Source: Dictyoglomota bacterium (GTDB lineage: Bacteria > Coprothermobacterota > Coprothermobacteria > Coprothermobacterales > JAADFF01). From it: 57,393 nucleotides of DNA. The notes under the pieces are model-generated. The model saw nothing but the letters and a program-made list of their open reading frames with translations. It was not told where the DNA came from and did no database searches. The position numbers and the translations under genes are program-made. This document shows positions 17,063 through 26,493 of this stretch, in pieces. The stretch is taken from NCBI GenBank assembly GCA_013153035.1, contig JAADFF010000018.1, forward strand, positions 1 through 57,393, given 5' to 3'. Position 1 is the stretch's first letter; each line of letters begins with the position of its first letter.

Positions 17063-17976
17063 AAGTTGCTATTTTTGCCAGCGGAGAGTTTGCATTACCT
17101 ATTACTCAGCACCTTAAAGATAAGGGAGAGCTCGCATTAGTGTTTACCAAGACGGACAAGCCCAAGGGTAGGGGAATGAAACTGAAACCTACGCCTGTGG
17201 CAGAGCTTGTTGATGGCGATGTGGAAGTGATTAAAGCAGACAAGTTAAACAGAGACCTGTTTCAACAATATCTCACATATGATGTTGATGTGGCCGTCGT
17301 TATAGATTATGGTATATATATTCCATCGTACTTTTACGGTGAAAAGGCACCATTTATGGTTAATGTTCACCCGTCTCTGCTCCCACGTTGGAGAGGACCG
17401 GCACCTATCCAGTGGACAATATATAGTGGTGATACGAAGACAGGTATTACCTTCCACAAAGTGGCCAAGGAAATAGATGCAGGTGATATTTTGTATCAGA
17501 TAGAGTATCCCCTTACAGGAAGAGAAAAGGCTACCCAACTCGAAGAAATGCTTGCCAATAAGGTTCCCGCGGTGTGGGAGACGTTTATAGATTTGTATAA
17601 AAAGGGAAAGATAGAGCCTATACCTCAAGGGGAAAATTATACATATGCACCTATGTTCGAAAAGTCTATGTTTCATATAGATTTTAGAAAACCATGTGAT
17701 GAAATTGATAGACTTGTCCGCTCGCTTGCCGATGTTCCCGGTGCATATGGTATCTTTAAAGGGAAGAGGGTAAAGATACTATATGGTGAATGCGAAAGTA
17801 TAGGGTCTCATGGAGAGGTCGGTAGCGTTATATGGGCCGATAAAGACAGATTTGGTATACAGACGGGGAGGGGTGTTTATATTCCCCTTGAACTTAAGCC
17901 CGAGGGTAAGAAGGCCATGTCTGTAGAAGACTTTATTAGGGGGTATAAGCCGGAGGTTGGTGACATTTGGTCTTAG
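17059..17976 (+). CDS. fmt: Methionyl-tRNA formyltransferase
   Basis: Formylates initiator Met-tRNA using 10-formyl-THF. The 305-residue protein has the N-terminal formyltransferase domain with VNVHPSLLPRWRGPAPIQW (catalytic Asn-His) and AKEIDAGDILYQ, and a C-terminal OB-like domain. The start is GTG overlapping the def stop, so the two are translationally coupled. def-fmt is a widely conserved pair. Confidence 0.97.
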   Translation: MKVAIFASGEFALPITQHLKDKGELALVFTKTDKPKGRGMKLKPTPVAELVDGDVEVIKADKLNRDLFQQYLTYDVDVAVVIDYGIYIPSYFYGEKAPFMVNVHPSLLPRWRGPAPIQWTIYSGDTKTGITFHKVAKEIDAGDILYQIEYPLTGREKATQLEEMLANKVPAVWETFIDLYKKGKIEPIPQGENYTYAPMFEKSMFHIDFRKPCDEIDRLVRSLADVPGAYGIFKGKRVKILYGECESIGSHGEVGSVIWADKDRFGIQTGRGVYIPLELKPEGKKAMSVEDFIRGYKPEVGDIWS

Positions 17977-18605
17977 ATTTTTATAGTACATTACTGCTAA
18001 TAACGGGGCTTTATCTGCTGTGGAATGTTGTTTGGTATGGTTGGCATATTGGTGCTATTGGTGCTAAAGGTGTTTTGCCTGTTTCTCCTTCCCATATTGC
18101 GAAGGAATTTTTGTTTCCATTTGTAACGGTTGTTGTCAAGAGAAGGTTTCCTACAATGTTTTACTATGAAGATAAGGGAAGGGTGCTTATTATCCCTAAG
18201 TTCTTTATGGGAGATATTAAATTAGGCAAACAAGTATGTCTGCTATTTATCATTGGTAGGGTATTACAGTCTCTATCTGGTGAATGGTTTGTACCTATTC
18301 GTAGATGGTTTGAGATTATTGCTAAGTGGCTGTTTATATTCTCGCCTGTTTTATGGTGGATAGGTGGTAAACCAGCGTTAGCATGGGATTTGTTTATTAT
18401 CGTTGTGCTACTGTTGTTTGTTGCATACTGGGATACAGACGGATATATTAGAGCTCTCATTATGTATACACAACAAGCAGATCTTTCAGAGGAGATACAA
18501 GATTACCTTCACTCTTTACGCTTTTATCCGTTTTCTTTGTTCCTTGTACTCCGAACTCCTCTTGATATTATTGCCGTTGTGGGAGGGAGAAATAAAAGTG
18601 GATAA
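17967..18605 (+). CDS. Uncharacterised membrane protein between fmt and rlmN
   Basis: A 212-residue protein with an N-terminal membrane segment (about 6-25), hydrophobic segments near 82-98, 118-150 and a strongly hydrophobic stretch near 138-152, and an Arg-rich loop. I do not recognise a family. It occupies the place that rsmB holds in many Firmicutes, but shows no methyltransferase motifs. The start is TTG at 17967 (GGAGG upstream in fmt), overlapping fmt by 10 nt; it overlaps rlmN by 8 nt. Confidence 0.75.
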   Translation: MVLDFYSTLLLITGLYLLWNVVWYGWHIGAIGAKGVLPVSPSHIAKEFLFPFVTVVVKRRFPTMFYYEDKGRVLIIPKFFMGDIKLGKQVCLLFIIGRVLQSLSGEWFVPIRRWFEIIAKWLFIFSPVLWWIGGKPALAWDLFIIVVLLLFVAYWDTDGYIRALIMYTQQADLSEEIQDYLHSLRFYPFSLFLVLRTPLDIIAVVGGRNKSG

Positions 18606-19629
18606 GAAATTAATTATGGATTATAGTCTCGATGAACTCAAGACCATTTTGCAAGAGGCGGGCTTTCAAGGATATAGGGCTAAGCAGATATGGGATTGGA
18701 TGTATGGTAAGTTTGTAGGTTCTTTTGATGAAATGGCCAATATTCCCAAGACACTCAGAGAATATTTGAAAGAACATTTCTATTTGTCGCCGTATGATAT
18801 TGTAGAAGCGTCTGAGGGCACAGATAGCACTAAGTATCTTCTCCGTTCGAAGATAGATGGAGAACTGATAGAAGCCGTGTATATGAATTTTGAAGGTAAA
18901 GATGATACTTGGCATACAGCATGCATTTCCGTGCAGGTGGGATGTCCTGTGGGTTGTAAGTTTTGCCAGACAGGACTCAGTGGTTTTTCACGTAACCTTA
19001 CAGCTGGTGAAATTATAGGGCAGATATGGATTTTTGAGCACATGAAAAAAGAGGTTGACCGCATTGTATTTATGGGAATGGGAGAACCTCTTTTGAACTT
19101 TGATAATGTGTATAAGTCTATCAAAGTTTTTACCGATAAAAGGGCATTTGGTATGTCTCCCCGTAGAATTACTCTCTCTACTGTTGGTATTATTGAGGGT
19201 ATGAAAAAGCTTCTTGATAGCGATTTAAAGGTGCATTTGGCTGTTTCAGTGCATGCTCCATTGCATGATTTGAGAATGTCACTTGTTCCAGTAGAGGATT
19301 CTAATCCCATAGATAAGGTGCTTGATATGGCTCATCAGTATGCTAAAGATAGAGGTGTTAGACTAACAGCTGAATATGTCATGCTCGATGGTATTAATGA
19401 TTCCTTAGAGCATGCAGAAGCATTGGCAAGGCTTCTGAGAGGGAAAGTCAAACGCATTAATCTTATTCCCTACAATGATACATTTGCCGGTTTTCGTAGG
19501 CCACCTGAGGAAAGAATATTAGCCTTTCAAAACCACCTTAAAGATAAGGGTTTTATTGTTACAGTGAGAAAATCTGTGGGTAAAGATGTAGATGCAGCCT
19601 GTGGCATGCTTAGGAGGCGAAACCTATGA
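18598..19629 (+). CDS. rlmN: 23S rRNA (A2503-C2) / tRNA (A37-C2) methyltransferase, radical SAM
   Basis: The radical-SAM cluster is C116-x3-C120-x2-C123 (GCPVGCKFCQTGLSGF), and the catalytic C-terminal Cys is at about 335 (DVDAACGML). FMGMGEPLLN and SVHAPLHDLR are further RlmN signatures, and 343 residues is normal length. A longer open frame runs upstream through the membrane-protein gene, but GGGAGGG lies 10 nt before the GTG at 18598, which fits homologues. Confidence 0.96.
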   Translation: MDKKLIMDYSLDELKTILQEAGFQGYRAKQIWDWMYGKFVGSFDEMANIPKTLREYLKEHFYLSPYDIVEASEGTDSTKYLLRSKIDGELIEAVYMNFEGKDDTWHTACISVQVGCPVGCKFCQTGLSGFSRNLTAGEIIGQIWIFEHMKKEVDRIVFMGMGEPLLNFDNVYKSIKVFTDKRAFGMSPRRITLSTVGIIEGMKKLLDSDLKVHLAVSVHAPLHDLRMSLVPVEDSNPIDKVLDMAHQYAKDRGVRLTAEYVMLDGINDSLEHAEALARLLRGKVKRINLIPYNDTFAGFRRPPEERILAFQNHLKDKGFIVTVRKSVGKDVDAACGMLRRRNL

Positions 19630-20366
19630 GAAAAGTTTTGAGATATCTTGTTCATGTTCTACTCCTAGCCACGCTTATATGGGGTGTTATTGGGCTTGGT
19701 ATGTATTACTGGTTAACAGATAGAGAAAGAGTTTCTGTAGGTCGTAGGGCTCCTGATGTTTCAGATATGTATATTTCTGATGCCATTACCAAGCTGTGGG
19801 AAAGCGATTTATCCTTTGACATTAAACCTATACAGGCAGATATTAGTGTCGGCTATGTTGTGGCCCAAATACCTGTTCCCGGTACTTTGATGGGTAGCGG
19901 TGAGAAGGTCACACTTATTGTCAGCACAGGGCTGAATACGGCTACGGTACCAGCTGTAGTGGGTATGGATGCAGCTGATGCTATCAAGAAAATCAGAGAT
20001 GCAGGTCTTCGGGTTAAAGATGTTATTGAGGTGCCCGATGGTGGTAATTTTGTTGTGAAATCCATAACTCCGGGACCGGGTTCCAAACTGGCCTTGGGTG
20101 AGGGTGTTGTTCTTACCGTATCTATTCCTGAAGAGGTAAGAGTCCCTTATGTTGTAGGATTACCACTACCTATAGCTGAAAAGAAGATTACAGATGTAGG
20201 GTTAAAGGTTGGCAAGATTACATATAAGTATGTTGAGGGTATCAAACTTGAGACGGTAAAGGCACAATTCCCCCGTTCAGGTATATACAGATGGAAAGGT
20301 GAAACAGTAGATTTGGAGGTGTGGACTGGTGACTATCAGAAGACTGTCCAGAGTGATCAAAATTGA
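19626..20366 (+). CDS. PASTA-domain membrane protein without a kinase domain
   Basis: A 246-residue protein with an N-terminal membrane anchor (about 9-30), then three PASTA repeats: about 41-105, 107-170 (VPAVVGMDAADAIKKIRDAGL) and 171-236 (VPYVVGLPLPIAEKKI). PASTA domains bind peptidoglycan or muropeptides and usually form the outside part of Ser/Thr kinases such as PrkC. No kinase domain is present, and no PP2C phosphatase gene is adjacent. Yet the gene sits exactly where prpC-prkC lies between rlmN and rsgA in Firmicutes. Overlaps of 4 nt with rlmN and 38 nt with rsgA show tight coupling. Confidence 0.92.
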   Translation: MRKVLRYLVHVLLLATLIWGVIGLGMYYWLTDRERVSVGRRAPDVSDMYISDAITKLWESDLSFDIKPIQADISVGYVVAQIPVPGTLMGSGEKVTLIVSTGLNTATVPAVVGMDAADAIKKIRDAGLRVKDVIEVPDGGNFVVKSITPGPGSKLALGEGVVLTVSIPEEVRVPYVVGLPLPIAEKKITDVGLKVGKITYKYVEGIKLETVKAQFPRSGIYRWKGETVDLEVWTGDYQKTVQSDQN

Positions 20367-21249
20367 TAGATATAATGCTTGGGTTGAAATAGATGGAGAG
20401 GAAAAGTATGCCCATGTAAGAAAAAGAGTACTTAGAGATACGGGCATATATCCCGGTGATTATGCATGGGTATCTGAGGTTATCAGAGGTAGAGAATACG
20501 CTGTTGAAAAGATTGTGCCCCGTAAAAATATTTTGAAAAGACCTACTGTGGCCAATGTATCCAAGGCTATATATGTTCACACCTTCAAACAGCCTGAGGG
20601 TTACCTCTTTTATCTTGACCTGTTTCTCATGAATGTTATACACGAACATATCAAACCTTATATTGTCGTCAATAAGGTAGACCTCCTTTCCGATGAGGAA
20701 CTTCAGTATGCTAAGGAGGTTATGAAGACATATGAGAATTTAGGCTATCCTGTGATATGGACATCGGTTGAAAAAAAAGAGGGTATAGAAGAGCTTAAGG
20801 CCCTACTTGACAAAGGAACTATTGTATTTGCCGGTATGTCTGGTGTGGGTAAGAGTTCTCTTATCAATACTATGTACGGCTTAAATCTATCTGTTGGTGC
20901 GGTGTCGGAGAAGATTGGTAGGGGAAGACATACGACAACATATACTAAGCTTATAAGGGTTGGTGAAAAGACCTATGTTGTTGATACCCCCGGTTTTTCC
21001 CTTCTTGAAGTGCCAGACGATATAGAGGTGAAAGAGGTATCCAGTGGTTTTCCGGAAATTGCAGAGAGAGAGCATCTATGTGCTTACCCCGGTTGTCTCC
21101 ATGTTGATGAGCCGGGGTGTGCTGTTAGAGAGGCTGTGGAAAAGGGAGAAATAGCACTACATAGATATGAAAGCTATCTCAAGATTCTTGAGGCTGTAAA
21201 GGAAAAGGAGGAAGAGAGAAAATGGCGTCGCAGAAAAAAGAGGAGATAA
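20329..21249 (+). CDS. rsgA: Ribosome small-subunit biogenesis GTPase RsgA
   Basis: A circularly permuted GTPase that checks late 30S assembly. The 306 residues comprise an N-terminal OB domain, G4 (VVNKVDLL), then G1 (FAGMSGVGKSSLIN), G2 and G3 (VVDTPGF), and the C-terminal zinc knuckle with Cys-x6-Cys-x-His-x6-Cys (HLCAYPGCLHVDEPGC). The start is GTG, with GGAGGTG about 10 nt upstream inside the PASTA gene. Confidence 0.96.
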   Translation: MTIRRLSRVIKIDRYNAWVEIDGEEKYAHVRKRVLRDTGIYPGDYAWVSEVIRGREYAVEKIVPRKNILKRPTVANVSKAIYVHTFKQPEGYLFYLDLFLMNVIHEHIKPYIVVNKVDLLSDEELQYAKEVMKTYENLGYPVIWTSVEKKEGIEELKALLDKGTIVFAGMSGVGKSSLINTMYGLNLSVGAVSEKIGRGRHTTTYTKLIRVGEKTYVVDTPGFSLLEVPDDIEVKEVSSGFPEIAEREHLCAYPGCLHVDEPGCAVREAVEKGEIALHRYESYLKILEAVKEKEEERKWRRRKKRR

Positions 21250-21926
21250 GAAATCTTGCCCCTGTTATAGAACCTTCTATACTTTCAGCAGATTTTGTTA
21301 CTTTAGGAAATGCTATTCAGACACTAATCGATAATGGTCTAAAGATGCTCCATATAGATGTCATGGATGGTCACTTTGTGCCTAACCTTGCTATAGGTCC
21401 CCAGATACTGGGGTCTCTCAAGAAACATTTTCCGGATATTATCTACTCTGTTCACCTAATGATAGAGCATCCAGCCCAGTACATCGATGTTTTTGCCGAT
21501 GCCGGTGCAGATATTGTTACCGTTCATGTAGAAGCCGAGAATCATCTTGACAGAACGCTTAATTATATTAAAGATAAAGGACTTCTTGCTGGGGTCTCCC
21601 TTAACCCTGCGACACCTATATCTGCTATCCAGATGGTAATGCCCTTTGTTGATGTGATACTTGTCATGACAGTCAACCCCGGTTTCGGTGGTCAGAAACT
21701 TATACCCTATGCCCTTGATAAGGTAAGGGTGTTGTCTGAGATTAGAAGGGAGCCTGAATATAACTACCTTATTGAGGTTGATGGAGGGGTTAAGCATCAT
21801 AATCTTGAAAATGTTCTTGAGAAGGGAGCAGACCTTATTGTTATGGGTAGTGCCATTATGGGGGCAAGTGATGTTAAAGAGGCATTTGTATCGGCAGAAA
21901 ATATTGCAGAGTCCTTTAGACGATAG
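21222..21926 (+). CDS. rpe: Ribulose-phosphate 3-epimerase
   Basis: Pentose phosphate pathway enzyme. The 234-residue TIM barrel has IEPSILSADF, LHIDVMDGHFVPN with metal-binding His and Asp, YSVHLMIEHP, VMTVNPGFGGQ and VDGGV, all family signatures. The extra 14 residues before IEPSILS are polar. It overlaps rsgA by 28 nt, with GGAGGAAGAG before the ATG. A transketolase-like gene at 55476 may act in the same pathway. Confidence 0.96.
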   Translation: MASQKKEEIRNLAPVIEPSILSADFVTLGNAIQTLIDNGLKMLHIDVMDGHFVPNLAIGPQILGSLKKHFPDIIYSVHLMIEHPAQYIDVFADAGADIVTVHVEAENHLDRTLNYIKDKGLLAGVSLNPATPISAIQMVMPFVDVILVMTVNPGFGGQKLIPYALDKVRVLSEIRREPEYNYLIEVDGGVKHHNLENVLEKGADLIVMGSAIMGASDVKEAFVSAENIAESFRR

Positions 21927-22389
21927 TGGATTTACCCTGGTAGAGCTTCTTGTTGTCATTATTATATTGGGTATACTTCTGGCCATTGCTTTACCTCGCT
22001 ATGAAAATGCCATACAAGTGGCCAAGATAAAGGCGCATATGGAAAATGTTCACAACATATTGATGAAAGCCGAAGAATATGCTCTTATTCGAGAGATGGA
22101 AGGTAAACGTCCGTATCCATACTTTGCTACCACACCTACCTCTTGCGGGGAATCTAATCTGTGGGAGTGGACACTTGCTTTGGGCCTGACAGGCTGGGGA
22201 GACAAAGCGAATCCTTTGGCATTTGATCATCCTCCAATCTGTCCCTTAAATGGAAAGCCTTATGCCTTTACAGACTGTGTATATGATATTCCCGGTATAA
22301 AATCCTGCGACAAAGGGTATGCCCATCTCATATACTATTTGTCTCCAGATGGTTATAGTCCACCTGTGGTTATATATTGCAAGCCTTAG
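21904..22389 (+). CDS. Type II pseudopilin-like protein with TTG start
   Basis: The 161-residue product starts with a short leader ending in Gly and FTLVELLVVIIILGILLAIALP, the class III prepilin N terminus, with Glu5 of the mature form. The head has a Pro-Gly-rich region and several cysteines. The frame is open well upstream inside rpe, but the leader length fits a TTG at 21904-21906 (MQSPLDDSG), overlapping rpe by 23 nt. The ribosome-binding site is weak, so coupling to rpe is likely. The stop overlaps that of convergent gpsA by 4 nt. Confidence 0.8.
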   Translation: MQSPLDDSGFTLVELLVVIIILGILLAIALPRYENAIQVAKIKAHMENVHNILMKAEEYALIREMEGKRPYPYFATTPTSCGESNLWEWTLALGLTGWGDKANPLAFDHPPICPLNGKPYAFTDCVYDIPGIKSCDKGYAHLIYYLSPDGYSPPVVIYCKP

Positions 22390-23384
22390 TTTTCTTCAAT
22401 ACCCCAAAATTCCTTCTTTGGTGGACGAGATAGTAGGTCGGCGAGTACCCTGCGTATCGGTTTTCCCTCGTGTAAAACAGAGGCTACGGCATCAACAATG
22501 GGTGTTTCTACACTCAGCTCGTGAGAAAGTTTTTTCATTGCCAGTGAGGTTTTGTATCCTTCAGGATATCCTTTGAGTCTTGAGAGGGCGTCATCTACAC
22601 TCAGGCCTCTGCCTATGTTCCAACCCAATGAATAGTTTCTCGATTCTTTAGATGAGCATGTCAGAATAATATCTCCTACACCGGCCAGTCCCATAAAAGT
22701 TTTCATTTGAGCTCCTAGTGCTATACCAAGTCTTGTCAATTCGGCTACCCCTCGTGTTATAAGTGCTGCCCTTGTGTTTTCTCCCAGTCCTAACCCAGCA
22801 ACGGCACCACTAGCAATAGCAAGTACATTTTTATATGCACCTGCCAGTTCTACTCCAACAAGGTCTTCGGCACTATATATTCTTAGTGCTGGAGTCGACC
22901 AATCCTTTATCAGCTGACATGTGTGTTTTTCTGGACCCACTAGTACAACAGCTGTGGGGAAACCCTTGAGTATTTCTCTAGCAAATGATGGCCCAGACAA
23001 GGCTAAGAAAGTGCCTAGGGGGAATATCTCTCTAAATATCTCATGGGCAAACATGCCCGTGTCTACCTCAATACCCTTTGAGGTATTGATGATAATGGGG
23101 TTTTCTATGTGCTCTTTTAGTTTGCCCCAAACATTTCTCAGATATGGTGTGGGTACAGCTGAAATGATATGTGGAGCGTTAGCAACAAGACTCATATCAT
23201 TGGTAGCTTTGAGGTCATATGGCAGTAGAAACTCGCTCATGTGTTTGGGGTTGCGATGATGTGCATTGATATGTTCTACAAGCTCAGGGTCTCTTCCCCA
23301 CCACAGCACATCATAGCCCAGCTTGTAAAAATGGGCAGCGAGGGCTGTGCCCAAGCTGCCCGTTCCCAGTATTCCTATCTTCAC
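22386..23384 (-). CDS. gpsA: Glycerol-3-phosphate dehydrogenase (NAD(P)+)
   Basis: Makes sn-glycerol 3-phosphate for phospholipids. The 332-residue enzyme has an N-terminal dinucleotide site (GILGTGSLGTALAAHF), LSGPSFAREI, and the catalytic region ELAGAYKNVLAIASGAVAGLG with its Lys, followed by NTRAALITRG. The start is GTG, 1 nt after the asnS stop, so the two are co-transcribed and probably translationally coupled. Confidence 0.96.
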   Translation of the reverse strand: MKIGILGTGSLGTALAAHFYKLGYDVLWWGRDPELVEHINAHHRNPKHMSEFLLPYDLKATNDMSLVANAPHIISAVPTPYLRNVWGKLKEHIENPIIINTSKGIEVDTGMFAHEIFREIFPLGTFLALSGPSFAREILKGFPTAVVLVGPEKHTCQLIKDWSTPALRIYSAEDLVGVELAGAYKNVLAIASGAVAGLGLGENTRAALITRGVAELTRLGIALGAQMKTFMGLAGVGDIILTCSSKESRNYSLGWNIGRGLSVDDALSRLKGYPEGYKTSLAMKKLSHELSVETPIVDAVASVLHEGKPIRRVLADLLSRPPKKEFWGIEEN

Positions 23385-23385
23385 T

Positions 23386-24690
23386 TTACGGCACCATCCT
23401 GTGAAGCATTCTTGGGAATGGAATGGTCTCTCTAATGTGTGGTAGTTTGGCTATCCAGGCTACTGTTCTTTCAAGACCCAGTCCAAAACCAGAGTGAGGT
23501 ACTGTTCCATACTTTCTCAGGTCAAGATACCACTGATAATCTTCTTCGGGAAGTCCCCACTCCTGTATACGCTGCTTGAGAAGGTCATAATCATATATAC
23601 GTTCACTACCACCTATAATTTCACCGTAGCCCTCTGGTGCAAGAAGGTCTGCTGCAAGTACTACTTCAGGCCTATTCGGATCAGGTTGCATATAAAAAGC
23701 CTTCATCTTGGTGGGGAAGTGGGTAATAAATACGGGTTTGTCAAACTTATTGGAGATATATGTTTCATGTGGTGCTCCAAAGTCTTCTCCCCACTCTATC
23801 TTTTCAAGCTCTGGGTCGCCAGACTTCTTCAGCATTTCTATAGCTTCATCATATGTAACACGGGGGAATGGTGGTTTAACCTTTTCCAGTGGCTCAATAG
23901 GTCTTTCGAGTATTTCAAGTTCGTTTCTGCGGTTTTTCAGCACTCTTTCAACAATGTATGAAACCATGTTTTCCTGTATCTCAAGGTTTTCTTCAAAGGT
24001 TACCCATGCCATTTCAGGTTCTACCATCCAAAACTCAAGTAAGTGTCTTCTCGTCTTAGATTTTTCTGCTCTAAAGGCAGGACCAAAGCAATAGACTTTG
24101 CCGTGTGCCATAGCAGCAGCTTCCATGTATAGCTGACCACTTTGAGACAGATATGCCTTATCGCCGTGGTAATCTACCTCAAACAGCGTTGTTGTTCCCT
24201 CAGCAGCGGATGATGTGAGAATAGGGGCATCAATTCTCACAAAGCCCTGCTCTCTGAGAAAGTCCATAATGGCACTTTGTATCTCATCTCTAATACGCAT
24301 AATAGCCCACTGCTTTTTGGAGCGTAGCCATAGATGTCTGTGGTCCATAAGGAACTCGACACCGTGAGATTTCTTTGTAATGGGGTAGCCATCGGCTATC
24401 TGGAAGATTTCAATGTCTGTAACATCAAGCTCGTATCCTCCGGGTGCTCTTTTTTCCTCTCTAACTGTGCCTCTAACGATCAGAGAGGTTTCTAGTGTGA
24501 GGTCATCAAATTTATCCCATACCTCTTCAGGTAGATTGTTTTTCACCATAACACCCTGAACAATGCCACTACCATCTCTAACGAGAATAAACCTTACCTT
24601 ACCAATATCTCTCTTGTTGTAAAGCCAGCCTTTCAGTTCTACCTCTTGGCCAACATATTTTCCTAAGTCTGCAACCCTGTATTTCTGCAT
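23386..24690 (-). CDS. asnS: Asparaginyl-tRNA synthetase
   Basis: Class IIb synthetase of 434 residues. An N-terminal OB anticodon-binding domain (about 1-105) is followed by motif 1, motif 2 ([24 protein letters not shown]) and motif 3 ([13 protein letters not shown]). The segment [16 protein letters not shown] with [12 protein letters not shown] matches AsnRS more than AspRS, but the two families are close. It is led by GGAGGTGTGACAT before the ATG. Confidence 0.92.
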   Translation of the reverse strand: MQKYRVADLGKYVGQEVELKGWLYNKRDIGKVRFILVRDGSGIVQGVMVKNNLPEEVWDKFDDLTLETSLIVRGTVREEKRAPGGYELDVTDIEIFQIADGYPITKKSHGVEFLMDHRHLWLRSKKQWAIMRIRDEIQSAIMDFLREQGFVRIDAPILTSSAAEGTTTLFEVDYHGDKAYLSQSGQLYMEAAAMAHGKVYCFGPAFRAEKSKTRRHLLEFWMVEPEMAWVTFEENLEIQENMVSYIVERVLKNRRNELEILERPIEPLEKVKPPFPRVTYDEAIEMLKKSGDPELEKIEWGEDFGAPHETYISNKFDKPVFITHFPTKMKAFYMQPDPNRPEVVLAADLLAPEGYGEIIGGSERIYDYDLLKQRIQEWGLPEEDYQWYLDLRKYGTVPHSGFGLGLERTVAWIAKLPHIRETIPFPRMLHRMVP

Positions 24691-24729
24691 ATGTCACACC
24701 TCCGTGCCTTTTTTCTAATTATATCTGTT

Positions 24730-24758
24730 TTATACCTAACACCATGTGGTGGTAGAAT
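24730..24758 (+). promoter_or_regulatory. Promoter of the TGS/uridine-kinase gene with internal palindrome
   Basis: TTATAC (24730-24735), a 17-nt spacer and TAGAAT (24753-24758) form a plausible sigma-A promoter. A palindrome, CACCA-TG-TGGTG (24740-24751), fills the spacer and could be a repressor site. A minus-strand TATAAT at 24718-24723 probably serves asnS. Confidence 0.45.
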
Positions 24759-24807
24759 ATCTATACGCTTATAAAGAAAGTTTATCGCAGTCTTAGGAGG
24801 TGAAGCA

Positions 24808-26493
24808 GTGATGGATGGAAAGGTGTTTGTAACAGTAGAGAAGGGTATGCGTGTAGAAGTACCAGAGGGCACCAAGATTTTAGATGTTCTTCCCCAGGTT
24901 AAAGACCTCATTGAGGAAAAGTATGGTTCTCTTGATAATGTTGTTGCTGCAAGGGTAGATGGTCACCTTGTAGACCTTCACTATAAACTGATAAGGGATG
25001 TTAAGCTTGATTTTATAGATGCACACACCGTAACAGGACGTCGTATCATTGAAAGAAGCTATGTGTTTCTTCTAACCCTTGCCGCTCGTGATGTGCTGGG
25101 CAATGAAAATGTTCTTGTGGAGCATTCTTATAACCAGGGACTTTATGGCAGACTTCGTGACAGAGAGATCACATATAGTGAAATTGAACAGATTAAAGAG
25201 AAGATGTGGGAATATGTCAAGAAGGCTATCAAGTTTGAGTTTGTGGAGATGGACAGAAAAGAGGCTATAGAGCTGTTTAAGAAGGAAAATCGTGATGATA
25301 AGGTTAGACTCTTTGAAACGATGTATACCAAGACGGTCACTTTATACAAGGCCGAAGGTACTGATTACTATGATTATGTGTTCCTGCCACTTGTTCCAGA
25401 TACCAGCTATCTTAATGCATTTGACCTGATCATATATCCACCGGGCTTTGTACTTGTTCTTCCCGAGCCTAAGAACTACCGTAAACCTGCTAAGTTTGAA
25501 GAGATTGTTATGCTCTATAAGGCATTTCAGGAACATAGAAACTGGCTTTCTCTTATGGGACTTCCCGATGTTGGTGCTCTCAATAAGATGATCGTTTCCG
25601 GTAAGGCTAAGGAGATAATAATGGTGGCAGAAGCTCTACAGGAGAAGAAGATAGCCGAGATTGCCGATAAGATAGCTGAGAATATCAGTGATGTCAGACT
25701 TGTGCTTATTGCCGGACCCTCTTCTTCTGGCAAGACAACTTTCTCTAAGAGGCTGGGTATCCAGCTAAGGGTCAATGGTATCAATCCGATTGTCATATCT
25801 ACCGATGACTACTTTGTGCCCAGAGACAAGACACCCAGAGATGAAGAGGGTAGACCAGATTTTGATAGCATTGAGGCTATGGATGTGGAGTTCTTTAACC
25901 AGCAGCTTATGGCACTTCTGAAGGGTGAGGAGATAGAACTACCAAGATACAACTTTATACGAGGTGTTAGAGAGCCCTCTGGTAAATTTGTGAAGCTTGA
26001 CAAGAATAGTGTCATTGTTGTAGAAGGTATTCATGCTCTTAATCCTATTACCACAGCTCAGGTGCCCGGATATACGAAGTTTAAGATATATGTTAGTGCT
26101 CTGACACAGCTCAATATAGATGACCATAATCGCATACCTACTACAGATGCCCGTCTCATTCGCCGTATGGTGAGAGATAGTCTGTTTAGGGGATATGGTG
26201 TTATAGATACTCTCAGACAGTGGCCACTGGTGAGGAGGGGAGAAGATAGATATATCTTCCCATATCAAGAAGAGGCCGATGTATTCTTTAACTCGGCACT
26301 ACCATATGAGCTTAGTGTTCTTAGACCACTGGTAGAGCCACTTTTACAAGCTGTGCCCAAACTGTATCCCGAGTATGCTGAGGCAGAGAGACTTCTTAAG
26401 TTCATCAGACACTTTGAGCCATTGTCTACGACATTTGTACCTCGCACCTCACTTCTTAGAGAGTTTGTGGGAGGTAGTCTTTTTGAATACTAA
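24808..26493 (+). CDS. TGS-domain uridine kinase-like protein
   Basis: The 561-residue protein fuses a TGS domain (about 1-65) and a threonyl-tRNA-synthetase-like second domain (about 70-225, with the HSYNQGLYGR region) to a C-terminal P-loop nucleoside kinase. The kinase has Walker A GPSSSGKTTF (about 303-312), STDDYFVPRD, DFDSIEAMD and VVEGIHALNP, as in uridine kinases. The same architecture is known in Thermotoga and many Clostridia, where the true substrate is not well defined. GTG at 24808 and ATG at 24811 are both usable behind GGAGGTG. Confidence 0.9.
   Translation: MMDGKVFVTVEKGMRVEVPEGTKILDVLPQVKDLIEEKYGSLDNVVAARVDGHLVDLHYKLIRDVKLDFIDAHTVTGRRIIERSYVFLLTLAARDVLGNENVLVEHSYNQGLYGRLRDREITYSEIEQIKEKMWEYVKKAIKFEFVEMDRKEAIELFKKENRDDKVRLFETMYTKTVTLYKAEGTDYYDYVFLPLVPDTSYLNAFDLIIYPPGFVLVLPEPKNYRKPAKFEEIVMLYKAFQEHRNWLSLMGLPDVGALNKMIVSGKAKEIIMVAEALQEKKIAEIADKIAENISDVRLVLIAGPSSSGKTTFSKRLGIQLRVNGINPIVISTDDYFVPRDKTPRDEEGRPDFDSIEAMDVEFFNQQLMALLKGEEIELPRYNFIRGVREPSGKFVKLDKNSVIVVEGIHALNPITTAQVPGYTKFKIYVSALTQLNIDDHNRIPTTDARLIRRMVRDSLFRGYGVIDTLRQWPLVRRGEDRYIFPYQEEADVFFNSALPYELSVLRPLVEPLLQAVPKLYPEYAEAERLLKFIRHFEPLSTTFVPRTSLLREFVGGSLFEY

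Noticed and set aside
18403-18597. Upstream in-frame extension of rlmN
   Set aside because: It runs through the membrane-protein gene, and homologues and the GGGAGGG site support the GTG at 18598.
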